Part shown: positions 26,450-37,300 of the stretch, piece by piece | Layout of the letters: every line of letters begins with the position of its first letter | Position numbering within the stretch: the stretch's first letter is position 1 | Assembly (NCBI GenBank): GCA_964020085.1 | Contig: OZ026606.1 | Location: 4,917,423-4,981,422, forward strand | DNA from: Micromussa lordhowensis | Lineage: Eukaryota > Cnidaria > Anthozoa > Scleractinia > Lobophylliidae | Reading direction: 5' to 3' | Length of the DNA: 64,000 bases | The notes under the pieces: generated by a model | The model's input: only the letters and a program-made list of their open reading frames with translations | Told to the model about the DNA's origin: nothing | Databases searched by the model: none | Made by a program: the position numbers and the translations under genes

Positions 26450-26628
26450 ATGACTTCATTGTGTCTGTTTTTCAGTTTTTGGTACTGCTTGGCCCAAGAT
26501 CTGCCGCTGCCAAATTTAATTCATAACCCAGACAATAACATCATTAATGCCCTGTTTAATGTCGATTTCACGAAAAGTGCAGATGCGAAGAAAGGAAAAA
26601 GGATGGCAAAGATAGTTTACAAATACAG
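26450..26628 (+). CDS. SPIDR: candidate first coding exon of SPIDR
   Basis: Open from ATG 26450 to the donor TACAG|GTAAAC at 26628, giving 59 codons plus two bases with a basic tail (KKGKRMAKIVYKYR). Vertebrate SPIDR begins with a short basic region, which is the only resemblance. Its phase-2 end does not match the phase-0 start of the exon at 31244, so at least one unrecognised exon must lie between if this is right. An ATGGCGG at 26432 in another frame runs into a stop after 29 codons. This could also be the first exon of something else. Confidence 0.3.
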
Positions 26629-27307
26629 GTAAACACAAACCTTAGTTAAGGACTGGAGTGGCTGGTAACAGCTTGTTTACCATAGATTTAACGTGTTGTC
26701 TGATAACATTATATCATTAGCATTGTAGCATCATATGCCAAAGAGTGGTAGAATTGATCCATCAAATTACAAGCCAGTAATGAAAGGAGCTGGAAACTGA
26801 CTGACATTACAAGTTAGCTGATTTTGTTTTGTTGTTGTTTGTTTTTGTATTTGCGATCTCTTCTCTGCAAAGTCTTTTGTGACAAGTCTTAGCCGAGTGG
26901 AGATATAAATCAACAGACTTACAGTTCGTGCAAAGTAAATGTAAAACAATTGTTTTTTCTGTATGTTTTTCATAGATTTGCTTCATGCTTCTGTTGTTTT
27001 TTTGTAATAACTGCAAGCTTAATTGCTGTATATAGGTTACTTAGATTCAGTACCCCCTTATACTTATACCTTTGTGCATTTCTCAGTCATCAACTTGACA
27101 TATTTACAAACGTTTACATAACATAGGATTACAATGTACATGTAGTTATGCAACACTTTTGAGTGGTATATATGTACCATAGAATATCCCAAGAGTTATT
27201 TGTACTTTCTTGACATACACGCTAGCCTTTGTCTACCAAGGAAGGCTTTGCATAACTATTTATACCATGCCATGGAAAATAAAGTGGCCAATACAGTCTA
27301 TGCAACA
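26629..27307. other. presumed intron, nothing recognised
   Basis: AT-rich with T-rich runs. No exon or repeat boundary could be supported before the hAT-like element. Confidence 0.35.
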
Positions 27308-27768
27308 CATAGGCGTACGGGCCAGGGGGGATTGCAGCCCCCTTATTGGGCAAGTTAGTTTTATTGGGCGACAAGAGAAACTTGGTCAAAGGGTTTTTAA
27401 AGCAGTTCCATTTGTTTCGAGAAATTACAATGTCATTAAAAGGCAGTGAGAAACACTACTGGTAATCAATATACAATAAGGTGAGACTCAATCTTCAATA
27501 CTATTTTTTGTGTGTCGTATTATTGATATGCCGTCGCAATGGCAGAGACATTTATTTCTTTTAACATGTTCTACTTGAAGCATGATCTATATGATAGATT
27601 CATGGATTCAAATGTTAGATTACTTTCTTTCCATATGCAGGCCTATGGCCCTCATTTGTGCTTGATTGTTTTGTAGACATTTGGGCAAATTACGAAACAC
27701 TTTTTAGGAAAGTGGTTCATCCCCCCCCCCCCCCCCCACCAATGGAAAAAATTGCCCATACGCCTATG
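27308..27768. mobile_element. hAT-like MITE with 8-bp target duplication
   Basis: A 461-bp element. It begins CATAGGCGTACGGGC and ends GCCCATACGCCTATG, inverted with one mismatch. Flanking 8-mers ATGCAACA (27300-27307) and ATGCAACC (27769-27776) match at 7 positions. CA/TG termini with an 8-bp duplication are typical of the hAT superfamily. It has a long poly-C run near its right end and no transposase. Confidence 0.75.
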
Positions 27769-28108
27769 ATGCAACCTACAAGCAAGACACTTTGGGAAGG
27801 TTAGGTCTAATGCCGTTGAGTATACATTGGCTTTCTGTTTAGCTGTATTTTCTTGTCATGGTATAAATGTGAATATGGGGCTTTGTTTTCAATTTAGTAA
27901 TTAAAGGAAAATAGGATTGTTACCATTTGCAAAACGTTTTAAACAATTTAATATTATTAAATGATGAGATCAAGATTTCTATTGCGTGAATGTTGCCAAT
28001 GGGGAGGCTGAGCCAACTATCATGCATAGAAATCAAAAGCAGATAATCTTATACATTGTTTTGGTGTAATTCTGCTTTTTTCCAGTAAAAACTAATGACA
28101 AAAAATCA

Positions 28109-28142
28109 CGACATTTCAACCTGTCCAAGGTCATTTTCAAGT
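28109..28142 (-). other. degenerate hammerhead-like motif at the end of a Penelope-like remnant
   Basis: On the minus strand it reads TTGAAAATG, a stem ACCT-TGGAC-AGGT, then TGAAATGTCG. This echoes the hammerhead core order (CUGANGA, stem II, GAAA), but the first block is mutated. It lies about 190 bases beyond the stop of the GIY-YIG remnant. Hammerhead motifs are known from Penelope-like elements. This copy is probably inactive. Confidence 0.35.
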
Positions 28143-28329
28143 GCAAGTAGAAATGTATAAAATTAGCAGTAAAAATACTTAAAAATGTCACGAACAGTAG
28201 AATGCAATAAAATATGTGTGATAAGTGATAAAAATATTTACAAAGTAAAAAGGGGACCTAAAATAATGAGACTAAAATAATTCTAATAAGCATAAAGAAA
28301 TGATCTAAACAAATAATTAAGTACAAATT

Positions 28330-28800
28330 AAATCATACTGTTTGGTCAGTGTTGGTTTTAGTTCTTTGGTAAAAAGCATTTTGAAAATAAAGACAGTCAA
28401 ATTATTTTGTTCTGACACTTCCTTTAAAAGATTTTAAAACTTTCAAAAATGTCATCTGGCTTTTTATCATGTTGCTCCCTAAGGGCTGATCCTTTGTGTT
28501 CTTCAATTCGTTGGTGTAGGTGTTGGGAAGTATAGCCGTCATAACTTGCATCGCACAGGTCACACTTGAAACAATACACCACGCATTCCTGATTCACTAA
28601 CAGCAGTTTGTCTTCCCTCACTTTGATTTCATTCTTGATCTTTTGACTTGTGTAAACTGGGCTTATATCTGTGTTGATCTTTCGACTGAGGTCGCTAAGC
28701 TATCTGCGTACTGCGTTTGCAGATTTCTGGTCTTTAAGAGGCAGCACAATTCTAATTGGAGCTTCTCTCTTCTCAGATCTGACACTGTTGTAAGACATTG
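28330..28800 (-). pseudogene. Penelope-like element remnant, GIY-YIG endonuclease region
   Basis: The C-terminal part of a Penelope-like retroelement protein. Reading the minus strand, a stretch with APIRIVLPLKDQKSANAVRR, then a stop, leads to KINTDISPVYTSQKIKNEIK and the zinc-finger/GIY-YIG part CVVYCFKCDLCDASYDGYTS, then HLHQRIEEHKGSA. The frame is disturbed near 28400-28440; the family's typical tail, here MLFTKELKPTLTKQ, reappears in another frame before a stop. The reverse transcriptase is missing, so it is a 5'-truncated dead copy. It lies antisense between the candidate first exon and exon 2 of SPIDR. Confidence 0.75.
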
Positions 28801-30780
28801 TTGTAAGAAATCAAAGGAAGTGCACTGGTGTTAGTTTCAGATGGAAAAACTAAGAAATGGAAATTGTTTTTGGGCAACCAGAGGGCCTAAATAATGTTTT
28901 TTATTTCATATAAACAGTGCGTGCATCTACTTTTCACACACTTAGTTTCTTCAAATGTACAGTCGCACGAACCATGCATTTAACGGTTTCACACTGAAGA
29001 TTAGGGCTATGCCCAAAATGTTTGTGATTTTTCACAAGATGACACTTTGACATTTTTCTACATTATCAGTTTCCAATTTGTATTTTCTTTTGAATTTTTA
29101 TACTCACTCCCTAAAATAAAATACTAGGTAGAATAGAATGCTAGTAGATTTATACTAAGATATCTTAAAATGTTCTATTTTCAACAGAACCCTAGCAAAG
29201 AAATTCTATTGTCATGTCTTGGAGCAATTTTGAAGAGTTAAAGGTGATTTCATCAATAATATTTCCTGTAAATAAGAACTTTGTGCTTTCGTTAAAACCA
29301 TGCAACGTTGGCTAAATGTTGAACTCAGTTTAATCTAGATAATGGATCAAGTTGAATAAATGTAATCTTGAGTAGAACGTAACTCTCCATGCACGTGCAC
29401 CTCTTTGTAGAAATTTGCAAGAAATAATGAAATTGTCAAGAAAAAACGACTCGCATCTAGTGTAGGTGAGTGTGATGATGTCACTAAATAGTTACAAGGC
29501 TGTGGTCTAACAAACATTTTGAGGATTCCAAAGGTTTCTAACTACGAAATCCTGGGTGCCCACTACTTGCGCTTAATGTATGAAAAAAGTGAGCTTTTCC
29601 TAGTCACCCAAAGTCAAAAGTTACATTTAGTCGCCTGTGGCACCTGGGTGCTTCTTAAAAGCACAGACCTGAGTTACTGAGATGTCTTGATTGTAGCTAC
29701 TCGTCCTTAGTTTGACTCATTACAAAATTTAAGATTTAAAAATGGCTCAACAGAACATCCATCTTTTTTCTTTCTCATTTTTGAATCTCACTTAATTTTA
29801 ATGTATTCAGTCTCATATCTTGAAACTCCAGAGAATTGCTGAACCAGATTAACAATGTGTGTTTTGAGAAACTGATATTATAACAATATTGAAAAAGAAT
29901 TACCGTATTGTCATTGCTATTTTACATTCATGAATAATGTAACCAGATCACAAAATAATTAAATTGTTCAAAATTATTTGTTGTACAGCTTACGCGTTAT
30001 GCTCAATAGAAGATATTGTTAGTACCTTCAGTTCATGTTAGGCCTGTTATTGTATAAATAGGGTGGCATAACTCATCAGCAAGAAAAAGGAGGCAAACCA
30101 ATGATGAGTCACTTTCCTTTGTGGTAAGTGTGTGGTAAGTCCCATACATGTATGTATAAAGTGGCATTATGTTTATAACCACTGTATTTGAGATTTGAAT
30201 ATCACAAAAATCAACTACCATGTGTATTGTAAGATGTTGTTTGTACCGTAGTTACAGTAGTTAAAAGTAAAAATAAGAGAGCTTTAATTGCCATGTATAT
30301 GATATTAGCAACCACATGCACATTTATTGAGAGTCAATGCTAAATTTATTGTTAAGGTGTGATGCAATGTAATTAGAACATATTTTCAAGTGTAACATAG
30401 TGATCTTAGCAAATATTTGGCAATCTTTGGAAAGCATTGAGTGGACTTTGTCCATCGTCAAAGTCAACATGTCAGTACAGAAATGGCCATTAGAGATCCT
30501 AAAGGTTCTTTTTTTCTTGTGCTAATTTAGGATATTTCTTTTTTTTTCATTTGTTTGGTGTCTGATATAACAATTCTGCACTTGCATCACACTTTTCTGC
30601 ACTCTTTTTACATAAAAGGTACAGTTCTTGCTTAGCAAACCAGAACTGAATAATTACCAAGGTTTGTCTATCCCAAAGTAAAGATATATTGAGCAACAGT
30701 GATCTTTTGCTTATTTTTGTTTACTCAAATACAGCAAATGCTTTCTTTTCACCTTTTTCACTAACTTTTAGTAAGGTTAA
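28801..30780. other. presumed intron, nothing recognised
   Basis: AT-rich. Any SPIDR exon needed to join 26628 to 31244 should lie somewhere in 26629-31243, but no convincing one was found by eye. Confidence 0.35.
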
Positions 30781-31199
30781 AGGGAGCCTCCACTCCTACC
30801 GAAGAATCACTTTAAACCGCAGGATATAGTATTTGCAGTAACGTTAGGTCTAATTTTTTTCCAGAAGAGTGTCTATAGTGGAGAAAAACGAATTTCAGAA
30901 TCGCGCATTTTTGTTTTCAAATTTTCTGGGTGCCACCATCTTGAATAATTGTGACGTGTCTTGGTTGCTCTATTGTTCTGACATCAAGAGCTTTTGTCTA
31001 ATAACAAAAGGGCAACCATTTCACGTCACAATTATTCAAGATGGCTGCTCCCGGGAACTTTGAAAACATAAATAAATGATTCTATAATTCATGTATTTAA
31101 GGCCAACGCGCTTTGTTAGTTAAAACTTCAAGCAAATTTTATTCTTAAAATTATTTAGTGTGATTTGAAGTAAACTTTTTGTCACAGTGGAGGTTCCCT
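30781..31199. mobile_element. TTAA-flanked MITE (Kolobok- or piggyBac-like)
   Basis: 419 bp between TTAA at 30777-30780 and TTAA at 31200-31203. The ends are AGGGAGCCTCCACT and its inverted partner AGTGGAGGTTCCCT (one mismatch). A second inverted pair (CATCTTGAATAATTGTGACG and its complement, about 30948 and 31022) makes a strong internal stem. No transposase. Its right end is 44 bases before SPIDR exon 2. Confidence 0.8.
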
Positions 31200-31243
31200 T
31201 TAAAATAAATTCATATTGGGCTGTAAATTTCTTTATTGTGAAG

Positions 31244-31338
31244 TCTAACATTGAGAGTACCAGTGAGATTGACGGCTTTTCAACTGATGAAGAAAAAGAT
31301 GAGGAACTTCTGAATTGTGAAGTGGATTCTACATCCAG
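31244..31338 (+). CDS. SPIDR: SPIDR exon 2
   Basis: Begins SNIESTSEIDGFSTDEEKDE, the acidic Ser-rich N-terminal part. Donor CCAG|GTAAGA. The acceptor TATTGTGAAG is weaker than the others; only this frame stays open. Confidence 0.7.
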
Positions 31339-34300
31339 GTAAGATAATTGTACTTCACTTGAATAGGTCTACATTATAATTTATGTCAGAAAAAAACCCT
31401 TAAGAATTGCACACCATGAAGTGTGTCGCTTGTTGCTCCAGTATCCTGCTGAAGGGCCAGACAAGAGTCTCGGCAAGTACACCGACCTTTGAAAGCCTCA
31501 CTTATCGCCAGCGCTACCCTGCACAAGAGTATTTGCAGGTCAAATTTGAACATGTGACCTTTGAAAGCCTTGTTATCTCTCTGGCACTGAAAAAGCCAGC
31601 ACAGGATTGGACGAGACTTCTGGCAGGTGCACAAATGAAAGGAGCACAACAATGTCCAAAGCTTGGAGAATTAGTCTCTAGCTAAAGACTTAACTTCCAA
31701 ACCCAAACAAGGTGCCCCCAGGTTTTTTGATCACCATGTACATCCATCATATTGGGAGGGAGGGTGGGAATTAAACTTCTTTACTTTTAAACAAAGCTTG
31801 TTGAGTACAGTATACCACAGAAGGGAAGTACTTTTACACTTAATATCATGGTTCTTTTATAGCTAGACCTGTCTATGGGTGTAACCAATAGAAAGGTTCC
31901 ATGATGCAGATTATACTGTGATAAGACAAGACAACCTTCGCAACACTTGACACAATAAAGCATTCAAGGATCTCACCCAATCTCTACGGGTGCCCAATAT
32001 AATTTGGCAGCATTGAACATAGTTAAATACAATACTAACTGTTTTTGAGATTTACATGTCACTCTCCAAGAATATGTTTTACTGTTGGTGCCATAAAACA
32101 TCTATTTCTTAAAAACAGACTGCGCATACATGTAAATTGTATTCACTTGCATCCAACTGTTAATTTTTGCATTTGTTGTCAGGAATCTGAGTAAGCCTTG
32201 TGTTAAGAGGAAGTACTCTAGTAAAGTAAGTAAATTAACTAAATGTAGTAAATCTAACAAATGTAGGTGAACAAAATTCACTAATTTTCCATAGCACTTT
32301 ATTTACATTTTATAAGATACTACTGAGTACATGATGCTACATTTATAGTCTCCTTTGTAGCTGTTATATGGGTTGTTATAAAGGATGCTTCTCTATCACC
32401 TTTATCCGCTTCTTAAAACTGAACCATATTCCTTTCCTTTTTGTTATGGCCACAACCAATTTTAGCCCCCACCGATAATCATGGTGGCTATGAGCCACTC
32501 AACTTGGAAAATGGATTGTCTGTAAATGGTGACAATTTTGATGCCACTGACTTGAGGTTTTAATCCATAGGTTAAATTAAGCCCACTGGCAAAACGCATT
32601 CAAATTCTCTTTTTCATTCCTATCATGTTTTTCGTTGACTTTATTTTCCCAGACAATGTCAGTATTTTTTTCTGTTTTTGTTACATTTTGAAAGAAAAAA
32701 TGATCCAACCTAGAGTCTTAATACCACAACGATTCTCGTCCACTGAACAAAGTTCAGCCCTGTTCAGTGGGGGTTTATGCTTGGATGGATTACCAAATAC
32801 AAGTACCCCTTGTTGTAATAACCCCTTTTCTTTTCTTTTTTCTTCCCTTTTCCAAGGCGATATTAGTGACTACTGAACACCCAATCTTGTGTAGTGTCTG
32901 TTTTATTTAGTTATCAACTAGATTCATCTTGAGAAGCATTTATTTACAATACTGTATAAAATTAAGAATAGAAAAACGCTATGTTCAAATTCTCCTCAAT
33001 TCTCTTGTCTGTTGATCAGGACTTGAAACATAATTTGAAAATTCATACAGCTCATCAATTTTGGTATTTTCAATGTCTTCTCAGTTTTCAGCAATCGAGT
33101 ACAGTTAAACCTTTGGGAAATGAGCTATTTATATAAGTACAGTGGCTTCTGTATATAAAAACGTTCATGTGAAAATCTATTCCATGTAGATCATTTCTGC
33201 CGTAAGATATTGAGTACATGTGTCAGAAATTCAAAGAATAACTAACTTGACAGGGTGCAATCGACTGTAAAACGGCCTTGGACAGCGTGGTGTTCAAAAC
33301 CCAGGGGGGTTCTATATGAAAAGGTCGGGGATGTTCATTGTCTCGGGTACAAATCAATTTCTGGTCTCACTTAGGGTGTTGGTGACAAGTTCACGTGACC
33401 ATTCTTAGCTGTCAAAGTATCCTTAGGGTGCACTCAAAGATACAATAATTAAACACTCCCACTTTTTTCCGCTGATCTCTTGACTATGCGAGTTGAGTCT
33501 ACAAGTGAGCGTGGGATTCTTTCTTGAACAGTGGCTAGTAATCGAGCCTGTTCGGTTTTAAGTGGTATCTTGTAGGGTCTAATGAAGTTCAACCAACACT
33601 CACATTAGTCTTCTTAAGGAATAAATTCAAATTTTCCGACAAGCATCCGTGACCTTCTTATTTGAGAGTTCCGGCCTGGGGTGCCGCATGTCTAACAAGA
33701 AGTGACCCAGTGATGGAGTAAAATCGTCCCACTACTACAATTTGGAAAATATAAGTATTTTCCAATTTAAAAAGGTGGCATTTGCTATTTACCTAGTAAA
33801 TGCTGCTAGATGACTTCAATTCTTGAAGCTGGACGCCTGTTGTATATGTACATATATGTAATCCTCCATGGAAAAACAAGCAAAAATGGTGGCACACCAG
33901 GCATGTCGCGATGACACTGATATGTCATAAGCAAAACAGAAAGAGACGTGATAGCTTTTGTCGCTCTGTAACGCAACACTATGAGAGCATAGCATTGCAT
34001 GACAGAGAGAGGGCCAAAATTTGACGGATCATTTGTGCTAAAGGTATCTGTGGTAGAGTGTCGATCAGTACTCTTGATCGACCCTCAGTCAACACTTGAT
34101 CGACATCTCGATCGATGCTCAGCCAACACTTGGTTGGCACTTGATCAATGTCTCGATTGGCACTCAGCAATCAACAGTCACCAATAGTCAGCCAAGTGTC
34201 GACCAACTCATATGTATCGATCCACAGTCAATGGCATGTCTCTACAAAAATTAGTTGACTCTCGACCAACTGTGGACCAAGATCTCGATCAAGTTTTGAT

Positions 34301-37300
34301 TGAGTGTCAACCGAGGTATCAATCAAGTACAGATCGAGTGTCCATTGAAGGTATCGATCAACACTTGACCGCGGATGCCCTTATTACACATGATCCAACT
34401 GGACTAAAACACGCTAAAGCTCTTAGCTCAAGCAGTTTGTTCGTCACTCTTAATATGTGACATGATATGCATGTGAAAAGACACAATATGGCTTGCTAGC
34501 AGATAAAACACAGGTACCCCACTAAACAGCTGACTTGCAGAAAGTTTTATCTCTGAAAAGCATTTTTGTTTCTACAGGAATGGTGTGAAGAATTTGTAAC
34601 AAAAAATCCAAATCCCAAAATCAAAGGATGTGCTACTCTGTAATTTACTAATGGTACTGACCAGACATAAAAACAACGAACTTCTCAGTAAGTAAAGGCC
34701 AAAGATTTGTTTGACATCTTTGAGCTGATGTTGTGATAAGACATGTCTTTTGATATGTTCAGTGAGCACATTTTTGTGTGGCCGGTTCACATTTCTGTGC
34801 ACAAAACTGCCATTGGCTAAATCACATAAAGTAGTGCAGTTCAGGTTTAAACAGCAGCTTGTGGCAACCTCAATAATGGCTGCCAAGGACACCAGTAAGA
34901 AAGATGAACTCCATACATGTACTTCCCTTAATTTCATTCTGAAATAAAAGCCTGGCGTCATGGAGCTGAGTAATTAATGGCTCTTCTTTAATTTTCTTCT
35001 TTGACTTCAGCGGAGGATTTTTTCAGACAAAAGGAGTTCTTCATTAGAAGATGCAGGCTGTTATAACACTTATGCGACGCAAACGTGCAGGAAGCTACAA
35101 GATGACAATAGCTGCGATCTAATGCCTGATGGAGCTTATGAGCTGATGCAATGTTCAATGGCACCCAAAGAAGATGAAATAGTTTCATGTGCAAGTGATG
35201 ATGAAGGTAACTTTTAAACAACCAGACATTAATCACACATGTTGACTATGTTTGCCACTTCTATTTCATAGGGTTTAATGTAGGATTTTGAAAGTTAAAT
35301 GCATTGTTTTCATTGTTTGTTACAATTTTTCCGTCACCTTCCCAGTAAGTGCCACCTGCAGGTAGCAGTTACCAGTTAGCAGTTAGATTTCAGTAGCAAG
35401 AGTGGTTTTCAATTGAATTTGGTAAAACTAAAACCAAAGTAATCACTCTAGCCAATCACAAAGGACACACACTACAGTGAACCAATCAAAACTTGAATTA
35501 CATGTTGCTGACGCAAAAACGAGTGCGATTGGTTTTGGTTTTACATATGACTGTACGAAAAAGTGGCGCAAGTCTTTTTATAGCCAATCGTGTAGGGTAG
35601 TAATATAAGTAGTGCAAAACCAAATATTTTTCACTCAAGGGAAAACTGCTCTAATTTTCTAGTGGTTAGTTTATTTTTCAGCTATTAGCAGGGATTGGTT
35701 AACAATGTGCAGCTATTGTGGTGTTACTGGTGTTGTACATGTTCTTGAAGTTGATTTGGTCAGAGTAGGAAAATTGTGTTTCATTTTAGTCATTTCATCA
35801 TAGTTAATTTCATCAATGTCAACCCTAACACATGCATTGTATGTAATCCATGCTTGTTGGGATCCACAAAACATGTACATGTATCACTAACAAGAGTAGG
35901 CACCATCCTTAAATAAAGGGGGTAAGTTCCTTTAGAAACTGTGGTGCTGGGTCGGTGGGGAGCATTACAAGATAATTTGGTTTTACCAACTGTGTTGATA
36001 ACATGAATTGGTCACCGTAAAGAGATTCGAAAGCTGATGTTTCGAGTGTTAGCCCTTCGTCGGAGCGAATCTGACAAAGGGCTTTCAAATCTCTTTACAG
36101 TGGCCAATTCACATTATCAACTCAGTTGATAAAACCAAATTACCATCCTTAACTGTTTGGTATTTGCTGTCTGGGAGGTCTGTATAATGGCAATCTTTGA
36201 CCGAGGTCTCGAAAATGCTGCCAGAGGTCACAGTTTTTCACTAAGCCAGTAACTAACTAAATTATTTTTTCCTATCTCTCTCAAATCACTAATCTTTTAA
36301 AAACTCAGGAAAGCATTACCATTGCCTAGGGTAGAGATAGGAAAATCTGGGCCACGCTAAGAGCCAGTTAGATTGTAGCATTAGTTACCATGCTCTCTTG
36401 GAAAAAAACAATGGAGTCTAATTTTTTTCCACTCTGAAATATTTTGATTTTCAGAATTGCCAGGCATTGTTTTCTATGATAGGGCAGAAAGCGAAGATAC
36501 TGATTCTGAAGTGAAGGTTCTGACAAAGCGTCCAATACCAAACTCTTGTCAGGGAAAATCATCAACAAACAAGATATTAAACACCATCAAGCCCTCTGTA
36601 AGTATGTGTACTACAGCAAAAATATAATATGATATTTCTGACATAGTTTCTCCACTATTAGCTGAATCCAAAAATATGGCTGCTTTCAGAGCCCTAGAAA
36701 AGAAGGCCTGAAATCATTTAGTTTATCTCATTGTCTGCTATATTGTTATTTGCCAGTAGCAATTTTCAGATCAAAGTTATAATAATTAGCAAATACATGT
36801 TCATGGCTGACCATTTTTTGCTTTTTAAAGGGAGAGCTAATAAGTGATTTCCAATCAGATCATGAGAGTTCACAGGTTTGTTGAAATTTTGCTGTAAAGA
36901 GATCTTCATAATCTTACAGTTAAAGTATGTCATGTGTAATAATTAAAGTTTTATAGTGCTAAATTAGCCCCCCTCCCACACCCCTAGTCTTAAAGATTTG
37001 TACCCCTATACCAATAAACACTACTATTTCATGGCAATTACAGAATCTATAGAGTGGCTCAATTTCCTTCAACGTTTCGTGTCATTCCCACAGTTTGACT
37101 GTTGTTTACATGTACAATTCCTTAATAGAAATTAGTGCTGCATCCCTTTTAAGTAATGTCCTTTGAGCTACTGAAATGAAAACAAAAATCCTAGGCACTT
37201 TTAAGTAGAATTGAGCATTCCTTGATAAAATAATTATAAGTAAATAACACTTGTGAAAAGTCAGTCACTCTTTGATACATCACATACCACATGCTCGTTT

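Noticed and set aside
31386..31685. Overlapping open frames on both strands of about 90 codons
   Set aside because: They lie between SPIDR exons 2 and 3, which already join in phase. A short internal duplication (ACCTTTGAAAGCCT twice) suggests a repeat. No recognisable protein.
32478..32564. Exon-like stretch reading PTDNHGGYEPLNLENGLSVN
   Set aside because: Using the visible acceptor puts a stop in the frame required after exon 3, and exons 3 and 4 already join in phase 0. Its donor is weak.
34572..34961. 129-codon open frame on the minus strand
   Set aside because: Lies in a SPIDR intron, has hydrophobic low-information composition, no recognisable domain and no splice support.
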